Below, piece by piece: positions 47,240-52,670 of a DNA stretch of 52,670 nucleotides. Numbering within the stretch: the stretch's first letter is position 1; each line of letters opens with the position of its first letter. This stretch comes from CAZLAK01 sp964557545 (lineage in GTDB: Bacteria; Bacillota; Desulfotomaculia; Desulfotomaculales; Pelotomaculaceae), in contig CAZLAK010000013.1 in assembly GCA_964557545.1 (NCBI GenBank), forward strand, positions 1-52,670, read 5' to 3'. The position numbers were made by a program, and so were the translations under genes. The notes beneath the pieces were generated by a model, which worked only from the letters and a program-made list of their open reading frames with translations, ran no database searches and had not been told where the DNA came from.

Positions 47240-48217
47240 TTAACTTATTGCTGCCTGTTGTCCGCTGGCAGCACTCCACTTGCCGCAGCGGTCACCCCAG
47301 CGGGCAATGACTTCTTCTTCCCTGACCACTTCCACCACCTCACAGAGGTTGGGACAGCCGGCACATTCAAAACTCCCGGTTCTAAAACAGCTCTCGGTTA
47401 CCCCAAAACCTCTAAAACGGGTCGGCCCGCGCCGGGAAACCGCGTCTTTGGCCAAAAGGGCAGCTCCCACCGCTCCCATAACGTCGAAATAAGGGGGCAC
47501 GGTTACGGGCAGGTTAAGCGCTTTTTCAAAAGCCCTTACCATTCCCGCATTAGCGGCCACGCCGCCCTGGAAGACTACCGGCGGCAGAATTTCTTTTCCC
47601 TTGCCCACGTTATTCAGGTAATTGCGAACCAGAGCATCGCACAGGCCGGCCAGTATATCCGGCAGGCTGCAGCCAAATTGCTGCTTGTGAATCATGTCTG
47701 ACTCGGCAAAAACGGCGCACCGCCCGGCAATTCGCACCGGCGACTTAGCCAGCATGGCCATTTCCCCAAATTTCTCCACCGGTATACCTAACCGGGCAGC
47801 CTGCTGGTCGAGAAAAGAGCCGGTGCCGGCAGCACAGACAGTGTTCATAGCAAAATCGGTAACTACACCGTGACGCAATACAATTATTTTTGAGTCCTGC
47901 CCTCCTATTTCCAAAACAGTCTGGACACCGGGCACCAAGAGGGAAGCGGCCACAGCGTGAGCAGTAATCTCATTTTTTACCGTGTCTGCCCCAACTACCA
48001 CCCCTGCCAGCTGCCGCCCGCTGCCCGTCGTCCCCACTCCCTTTACTTTTACACCGGCGGGCAGCTCGTCTTTCAGTACACTCAAGGCTTTTTGCAGCGC
48101 CGCTACGGGCTGCCCCTGCGTCCTTAAGTAGACTGACTGGCGGATCACACTTTCCTCGTCTAAAAAAACGACCTTCGTGCTAACTGAACCGACATCGATT
48201 CCTATGTAACCCTTCAT
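47240..48217 (-). CDS. 2-hydroxyacyl-CoA dehydratase-type ATP-dependent activase with extra Cys-rich tail
   Basis: A 325-residue member of the BcrAD/BadFG/HgdC family. These ASKHA-fold homodimers use ATP to push an electron at very low potential into a radical enzyme. Motifs: YIGIDVGSVSTKVV (4-17), VGTTGSGRQL, LEIGGQDSK, and the cluster-bridging cysteines C128 (NTVCAAGTGSFLDQQ) and C167 (AGRCAVFAESD), at nearly the same places as C127/C166 of HgdC. Beyond the normal end (about 262) is a tail with C277, C285, C288, C292 and C311 that may hold a second metal centre. It overlaps the preceding DUF2229 gene by four bases (ATGA). No dehydratase/reductase subunit pair is visible nearby. Confidence 0.92.
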   Translation of the reverse strand: MKGYIGIDVGSVSTKVVFLDEESVIRQSVYLRTQGQPVAALQKALSVLKDELPAGVKVKGVGTTGSGRQLAGVVVGADTVKNEITAHAVAASLLVPGVQTVLEIGGQDSKIIVLRHGVVTDFAMNTVCAAGTGSFLDQQAARLGIPVEKFGEMAMLAKSPVRIAGRCAVFAESDMIHKQQFGCSLPDILAGLCDALVRNYLNNVGKGKEILPPVVFQGGVAANAGMVRAFEKALNLPVTVPPYFDVMGAVGAALLAKDAVSRRGPTRFRGFGVTESCFRTGSFECAGCPNLCEVVEVVREEEVIARWGDRCGKWSAASGQQAAIS

Positions 48218-49314
48218 AAACCGCTGACCTCCTTAAGCTCTTTTTTGCGCGCTAAAAGGTCGACAAACGCTTCTAAGCGGGTAATTAGTCCGGTCTGGGC
48301 CGTATGCTCGTCAACAATGAGTTTCATAATGGGGAGGTCAAAATCCTCACTTACAGCCGGCAGGACGGCTCCGGCAACTATTTCCGGCATGCAAGTAAAC
48401 GGAAATACCTGGATCACGCCGCTCATGCCAGACCTGGCATAATAAACAGCGCCTCCAACTGATTCCTGCCCGTGCCCGCCGACAAAATGGCACAGGTAGG
48501 GCTGTGCCGCCCGGCAAAATTCTTTTGATGAACGCATATTCTTTATTAACCCCAAAAACAGGTGGTCGTTAATCCACTCGCTCAAGTAAATAGAACGGTC
48601 TACTTCTACTCCCAAAAGCCCTAAGAGGCGTTGCAAGTGCAAATTAGCAAAGGGCTCTAACACAGTGTAAATTTCTCCTACTACACCCACTTTAAGCACT
48701 TCTTTTTCGGCATCTACGGGAACAGAAGATACAAGCTGCAAAGCTTCTTCCCTTGCCGTTTCCACTTCACGCGGGGAAGATACTCTGGACAAAATGTCAA
48801 CGGACCTGTTTAAAGCCCTGTCTGTTGAACCGGGTACCAGTTCCCGCGGCCGCACCCAAAACGAGGTCTTTTCCACTTCATCTAAGGCCCTTGCCAGCCT
48901 GTAGCCAAAGCGGACTGCCTCCACCACCCGCCGCCAGGAATTTTTTCCTGTCAGCTTTTTAATTTTGGTTAAAAGTTCTCCCACGTGTTTCTGCGGCGGC
49001 TCAAGCACAATCAGCTGGAAGTGGCACCCCAATTCGCTCAAAATGGCGTGCTCGACTTGGGCGTAGTAACCAAAGCGGCACGGCCCGCAGCCGCCTGCCA
49101 TTAAAATCGTATCGGCACCGGCTTCAAAAGCCTCTATAAAATTCCCCACGTTCAGCTTTAAGGGAAGGCAGGCAAATTCCGGACTGTATTTTACGCCCAG
49201 GGTAAGCGTCTTCTTGCTGATCGGGGGGGGAACAACCACTTCCACCCCCAGGTAATCAAGCATGGCTCTTAAAGGAATGTGCATGTAACCCATATGAGGA
49301 AATGTAACGCGCAA
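48214..49314 (-). CDS. DUF2229/HgdB-like activase-associated protein A
   Basis: A 366-residue protein of the group annotated as acyl-CoA dehydratase activase-related (DUF2229). It has cysteines where HgdB-type proteins bind a [4Fe-4S] cluster: FACLPLK (C49), GGCGPCRFGYY (C76, C79) and FPFTCMPEI further on. The C-terminal motif DEHTAQTGLITRLEAF is at 335-350. In other clostridia such domains are fused with activase modules in a protein of over 1000 residues; here they are separate and translationally coupled (ATGA overlap) to the activase. The function is unknown; it could be the electron-accepting partner of the activase (inference). It starts GTG/ATG at 49314, ten or so bases after the preceding gene. 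Confidence 0.85.
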   Translation of the reverse strand: MRVTFPHMGYMHIPLRAMLDYLGVEVVVPPPISKKTLTLGVKYSPEFACLPLKLNVGNFIEAFEAGADTILMAGGCGPCRFGYYAQVEHAILSELGCHFQLIVLEPPQKHVGELLTKIKKLTGKNSWRRVVEAVRFGYRLARALDEVEKTSFWVRPRELVPGSTDRALNRSVDILSRVSSPREVETAREEALQLVSSVPVDAEKEVLKVGVVGEIYTVLEPFANLHLQRLLGLLGVEVDRSIYLSEWINDHLFLGLIKNMRSSKEFCRAAQPYLCHFVGGHGQESVGGAVYYARSGMSGVIQVFPFTCMPEIVAGAVLPAVSEDFDLPIMKLIVDEHTAQTGLITRLEAFVDLLARKKELKEVSGL

Positions 49315-49327
49315 AGCTCACTACCCC

Positions 49328-50314
49328 CTAGACGCTGCCGGCGGCAAAAACATTTTTCTTCCAGCGCACCATATCTAAAAATGCTTCCAGTCTGGTCAAG
49401 ATGCCGGTTTCGGCAGTGTGTTCATCGATATTGAGATTTAAAAACGGAATACGGGCCGCGCGCGCCCTTCTCTCAATTAACTCGCCGGTTAAAGAATCCG
49501 GCCCGCAGCCAAAGGCAGCTACGTGAACTATCCCGCAGACGCGCGGGTCCTCCATATAGCTAAAAGCCGCCCCGACCATCTGCTGGCCGAGCGTCCAAAA
49601 GAGCTTCTTGGGCAGGGAAGCGGCGTAGCGGCGGGCAGCAGCGGCTGGCACGTTTTCGGGCGTAAAAACTTTCACCCCCATGGACGCAAGGTGGCCGGTA
49701 ATGCCTAAGCCTGCCCGGCCGTCGTAAATATTGTAAGGGTGGCCGATTACCGCCACCGCCGTACTGCCCGCCGGAGGTCTAATTTCTTCTACCCTGTCCT
49801 CGAGCACAGCCATGGCTTCCTCGGGCAAAAGACCTAAAGACAGGAGCCTGAAATACCTTTTGTGCACGGACAAGGCCTTATACAAAGCCAGCAGGACAGC
49901 AAAGTAATCAGCCCCCAGCACGCTCCCCACACGCCTGACTACCTCCAGGATCTGCCCTTTTCCCTGGTATAAATTGACATCTACAGCGATGAGTTCGGGC
50001 AACCCGCTCAGCTGTTTAACCATATCCGGCAAACCCAGAAATTTCGGGCAGATGTATTCCTTTTTTTCTACGCTGACCATCCTTGGCAGCAAGATACAGT
50101 CCGCCTTGCCGGCCAGATCCATTAAATGGCCGTAAGCAACTTTCACCGGCAGACAAATTTCTTCGGCAGCCCTTTTTAAACCCTCTTCTAAAATGTTCTT
50201 GCTGGTAGGTGAAGACAAGACCACCTCAGCACCGAGTTCACTTAAAAATGTCCGCCAGAAGGGGTAATAGTAATAGTACAAAAGGGCGCGCGGAAACCCC
50301 ACCCTAATGCCCAT
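49328..50314 (-). CDS. DUF2229/HgdB-like activase-associated protein B
   Basis: A 328-residue paralogue of its downstream neighbour. Shared features are the EICLPVKVAYGHL stretch (C54), further cysteines C73 and C89, FGCGPDS, and the C-terminal DEHTAETGILTRLEAF at 297-312. It starts MGIRVGFPRALLYYYYYPFW, the typical opening of this family. ATG 50314 has GAAGGAAGGTGA about eight bases upstream. It lies only 28 bases after the spoVAF stop with no terminator between, so it may be transcribed with the spoVA genes. Function unknown; probably part of a three-protein radical-reductase or activation complex with protein A and the activase (inference). Confidence 0.85.
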   Translation of the reverse strand: MGIRVGFPRALLYYYYYPFWRTFLSELGAEVVLSSPTSKNILEEGLKRAAEEICLPVKVAYGHLMDLAGKADCILLPRMVSVEKKEYICPKFLGLPDMVKQLSGLPELIAVDVNLYQGKGQILEVVRRVGSVLGADYFAVLLALYKALSVHKRYFRLLSLGLLPEEAMAVLEDRVEEIRPPAGSTAVAVIGHPYNIYDGRAGLGITGHLASMGVKVFTPENVPAAAARRYAASLPKKLFWTLGQQMVGAAFSYMEDPRVCGIVHVAAFGCGPDSLTGELIERRARAARIPFLNLNIDEHTAETGILTRLEAFLDMVRWKKNVFAAGSV

Positions 50315-50342
50315 ACCGGTTTCACCTTCCTTCTTTCTTCAA

Positions 50343-51857
50343 TCATTTTAGCCGCTTGCGGGCCGGAGCAGTCACAACCTGCCTTTTTTTATCTAAAGGG
50401 TGCAGAATACTGAGCCTAGTATTGCGAACGGGAACCGGTGTGCGCACCAGAACCCCCGCCAGGGCTTTTAAGTCAAGGGGTACCAGCGGCCACAGGTAAG
50501 GAGCGCCGAAAGACTTGTTTAAAGCCAGGACCAGAAAAACCCCCGCTGTACCCGCGATAAACCCGGTAAGGCCAAAAGCTGCAGTAACCAGCAAAAGACC
50601 CAGCCGAACCAGTCTGTTGGCGTTAGCCAGCTCTATACTGGGCGTGAGAAAGGTCCCAATGGCCACAACAGCCGTGTAAAGCACTACCTCCTGGTCAAAG
50701 AGGCCCACCCTGGTGGCCAATTCGCCGATCAATACGGCGGCAATAATACCCGTAGAAGTTGCCAGAGCTGAGGGGGTGTGAATGGTGGCCAGCCGGATCA
50801 TATCTATGGAGATTTCCGCCAGAACAAACTGGAATATCAAGGGCAATTCTCCCGGCTGTTTAGGACCGATGAAGGAAAGGTACGGCGGCAGGAGCTTCCG
50901 GTTGGTAGCCAATAAAAACCAGGCTGGCAAAAAGAAAACCGCTACCAGCACACCAAAAAACCTTACCCAGCGCAGGTAAACCCCCACCGTAGGGCACTGC
51001 CTGTACTCTTCGGCGTGCTGGAGGTGGTGAAAGTAAGTCGCCGGAGCTATAATTACGCTCGGCGAAGTATCCACCAAAACAAGCACGTGCCCCTCGAGAA
51101 GGTGCATGGCCGCGACATCCGGCCTTTCTGTGTAGCGCACCTTTGGAAATGGATTCCAAAAAGACCCGGGCACTATTAACTCCTCCAGCGATTTTTCCGC
51201 CATGGGTATGCCGTCAATTTTTACATATTGAATTTTTTCTTTAATACTGTTTACCAGGTGGGGGTTGGCGATATCCTCGATATAACAGACGACAACATCG
51301 GTTTTAGAGCGGGTACCTACCTGAAAACATTCCATGCGCAGCTTGGGGTCCCTAATTCTCCTCCTGATGAGAGCGGTATTAAAGACCAAAGTCTCTACAA
51401 AACCGTCCCGGGATCCCCGCACAACTCTCTCCAAATCCGGCTCTTGAGGATAGCGGATGGGGTAAATGCGGGTATCCACAATAATGGCCTTTCTCGCACC
51501 CTCCACCAGTATGGCCAAGGGCCCGGCCAGGACCTTGTCTATTACATCCTCCAGGTACTCCACTTCTTCCACTTCTGTATAACCGATATAAGTCTTAAAT
51601 AGCTTCCCCAGGGCGTCGAGGGAAAGAGCACCCCTCTCTAAGCCGGTAAGGTTTTGCAGGATAAGGGTAACCATCTGGTCGTTGGTCAGCCCGTCAATAA
51701 AGAGGAGGACTATCCTCTTGCCGCCAACCATAAGGTCCCTGGTCAAGACATCAAAACTTTTTTTAATACCTATTTCTTCATCGAGTAACTTTAAATTTTT
51801 CTCCAGGTTTGGGAAAATAACGGTCTTATTGTTTTCCCCGCTCAAATCCAATACCAA
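50343..51857 (-). CDS. spoVAF: Spore germination protein SpoVAF (GerA family)
   Basis: A 504-residue protein of the GerA/SpoVAF family located in the inner spore membrane. A soluble N-terminal part (about 1-290) has FIDGLTNDQMV, ILVEGARKAIIVDTR and GSRDGFVETLVFNTALIRRRI (in part). About four to five membrane segments follow (from about 300), with PSALATSTGIIAAVLIGELA (in part). In Bacillus, SpoVAF accompanies the SpoVA calcium-dipicolinate channel and tunes germination. The start is TTG or GTG at 51857. Third in spoVAD-spoVAE-spoVAF. Confidence 0.93.
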   Translation of the reverse strand: MVLDLSGENNKTVIFPNLEKNLKLLDEEIGIKKSFDVLTRDLMVGGKRIVLLFIDGLTNDQMVTLILQNLTGLERGALSLDALGKLFKTYIGYTEVEEVEYLEDVIDKVLAGPLAILVEGARKAIIVDTRIYPIRYPQEPDLERVVRGSRDGFVETLVFNTALIRRRIRDPKLRMECFQVGTRSKTDVVVCYIEDIANPHLVNSIKEKIQYVKIDGIPMAEKSLEELIVPGSFWNPFPKVRYTERPDVAAMHLLEGHVLVLVDTSPSVIIAPATYFHHLQHAEEYRQCPTVGVYLRWVRFFGVLVAVFFLPAWFLLATNRKLLPPYLSFIGPKQPGELPLIFQFVLAEISIDMIRLATIHTPSALATSTGIIAAVLIGELATRVGLFDQEVVLYTAVVAIGTFLTPSIELANANRLVRLGLLLVTAAFGLTGFIAGTAGVFLVLALNKSFGAPYLWPLVPLDLKALAGVLVRTPVPVRNTRLSILHPLDKKRQVVTAPARKRLK

Positions 51858-51873
51858 ATCTTCCCTCCCCCCT

Positions 51874-52230
51874 TCATCCCCTGGGTTTAAAGATCAGCGC
51901 AACTAAATACCCAAAGACAACCGCCGCCGCAATACCGGCTGCTGCGGCAGTCACACCCCCGCTAAAAGCTCCCAAAAGACCCTCCCGCTTTACGCCGTTT
52001 AGCGCACCCTGAGCCAAAGTGTGACCGAAGCCCGTCAGGGGTACAGTGGCTCCCGCCCCGGCCAGGTTAACCAATGGCTGGTAGAGACCTAAAGCACTTA
52101 GAACAGCACCGGCAGTAACAAAAGTAACCAGCACGTGAGCAGCAGTGAATTTGTGACTGGTGAGGTCCATCAGTAACTGGCCGGCCACACAAATAACACC
52201 CCCCACCACGAATGCCCAAAGCAATTCCAC
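51874..52230 (-). CDS. spoVAE: Stage V sporulation protein SpoVAE
   Basis: A 118-residue membrane protein with about four hydrophobic segments. Opening MELLWAFVVGGVICVAGQLL and the conserved GAGATVPLTGFGHTLAQGAL region identify SpoVAE (SpoVAEb type). It is part of the channel that loads dipicolinic acid into the forming spore and releases it at germination. Lies 16 bases before spoVAF and 53 bases after spoVAD. Confidence 0.93.
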   Translation of the reverse strand: MELLWAFVVGGVICVAGQLLMDLTSHKFTAAHVLVTFVTAGAVLSALGLYQPLVNLAGAGATVPLTGFGHTLAQGALNGVKREGLLGAFSGGVTAAAAGIAAAVVFGYLVALIFKPRG

Positions 52231-52283
52231 CCAAAACCACCTCTTACAGGCAATTTTTAATTTATTGCGTTATTTTTATTGCG

Positions 52284-52670
52284 CTATTGCGCTTCCAGGG
52301 CAACGGCGTGAGCAATACCGGGAATAGTGCCGCCCTGCTGGATAGTGCAAGGGCTGTGCAGCGCACCCGTTCCCACACTCAAAACCTTTCTTAAAATGCC
52401 GCTTTTTAATTGACCCATAAGGTAACCGCAAATTACTACTGCCGAGCAGGCACAGCCGCTGCCGCCGGCGTGCGTATCCTGGGAATTTTTAAAAACCAAA
52501 ACCCCGCAGTCTTCCAGCCTGTCAGTAATCTCGTAACCCTTATTTTTCACCATTTCTCCTGCCAACTTTTTGCCGTAAACCCCTAAATCACCGGAGATGA
52601 TAAGGTCGTAATACTCTGGCTGCCTGCCGGTATCTAAAAAATGGCCTGCAATGGTAGCTGCTGCCGCCGG
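52284..52670 (-). CDS. spoVAD: Stage V sporulation protein SpoVAD, C-terminal part (5' end outside window)
   Basis: The last 128 residues of SpoVAD; the frame is open to the window edge. Family features are AAATIAGHFLDTGRQPEYYD (in part), LIISGDLGVYGKKL, the GGSGCACSAVVICGYLM stretch with conserved cysteines, and VGTGALHSPCTIQQGGTIPGIAHAV (in part) near the end. SpoVAD has a thiolase-like fold and binds calcium-dipicolinate. The fragment's first codon here is CCG at 52670. Confidence 0.95.
   Translation of the reverse strand, partial: PAAAATIAGHFLDTGRQPEYYDLIISGDLGVYGKKLAGEMVKNKGYEITDRLEDCGVLVFKNSQDTHAGGSGCACSAVVICGYLMGQLKSGILRKVLSVGTGALHSPCTIQQGGTIPGIAHAVALEAQ

Noticed and set aside
1..52670. 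CRISPR arrays, tRNA or rRNA genes, insertion sequences and phage genes.
   Set aside because: No regularly spaced direct repeats, cloverleaf sequences, transposase motifs or integrase motifs were found on reading both strands.

Overview
The window looks like the chromosome of a spore-forming, strictly anaerobic Gram-positive bacterium of the Desulfotomaculum/Moorella/Peptococcaceae kind. The evidence is: spoVAD-spoVAE-spoVAF genes; a FapR-controlled fatty-acid operon with FabK as enoyl reductase; the Firmicutes order ylxM-ffh-rpsP-khpA-ylqD-rimM-trmD-rplS-lepB-rbgA-rnhB-yraN-comM; a selenocysteine formate dehydrogenase; a DsrMK-like membrane complex; 2-hydroxyacyl-CoA dehydratase-type activase genes; no oxygen-respiration genes; and many GTG and TTG starts preceded by G-rich ribosome binding sites. 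The species cannot be fixed from the sequence alone. No rRNA, tRNA, CRISPR array, transposase or phage gene was seen.

Layout. 1-3457 (minus): 3' part of the block: comM (cut by the edge), a small siroheme-type reductase with an Rrf2 regulator, a tautomerase, yraN, rnhB. 3676-11048 (plus): a formate dehydrogenase operon, fdhE-tatA-tatC-fdnG(Sec)-fdnH-nrfD-like, behind a perfect sigma-A promoter and closed by a two-way terminator. It sits inside the otherwise minus-strand housekeeping block. 11139-17615 (minus): second tatA, rbgA, lepB, then rplS, trmD, rimM, ylqD, khpA, rpsP, ffh, ylxM behind a second perfect promoter. 17742-19163 (plus): a class III aminotransferase. 19168-23646 (minus): mtnP-mtnA-ahcY-mtaD, for recycling methylthioadenosine and S-adenosylhomocysteine. 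24072-26863 (plus): an ArsR-type regulator with CoA-disulfide/persulfide reductase-rhodanese, TusA-like and DsrE-like sulfur carriers, behind a promoter overlapped by a long inverted repeat.

26941-35580 (minus): fapR-plsX-fabH-fabK-fabD-fabG-acpP-fabF-rnc-ftsY, with a perfect FapR operator over the start of transcription; smc is not at its usual place between rnc and ftsY. 35681-36483 (minus): yceD-rpmF behind a third perfect promoter. 36519-43251 (minus): a DUF2953 membrane protein, trpS, a site-2-type protease, a DHH-CBS-CBS-tRNA nucleotidyltransferase fusion and lysA. 43523-44377 (plus): nfo. 44396-46975 (minus): dsrM-like and dsrK-like genes. 47240-52670 (minus): spoVAD (cut)-spoVAE-spoVAF followed, without a visible terminator, by two DUF2229/HgdB-like proteins and an ATP-dependent [4Fe-4S] activase.

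Together the genes describe an anaerobe that oxidises formate outside the membrane and passes electrons to quinone, handles reduced and sulfane sulfur, recycles SAM by-products and makes spores. The most promising poorly described units are the spoVA-linked DUF2229/activase genes, with no dehydratase partner visible, and the ArsR-controlled sulfane-sulfur operon with its 36-bp operator-like palindrome.
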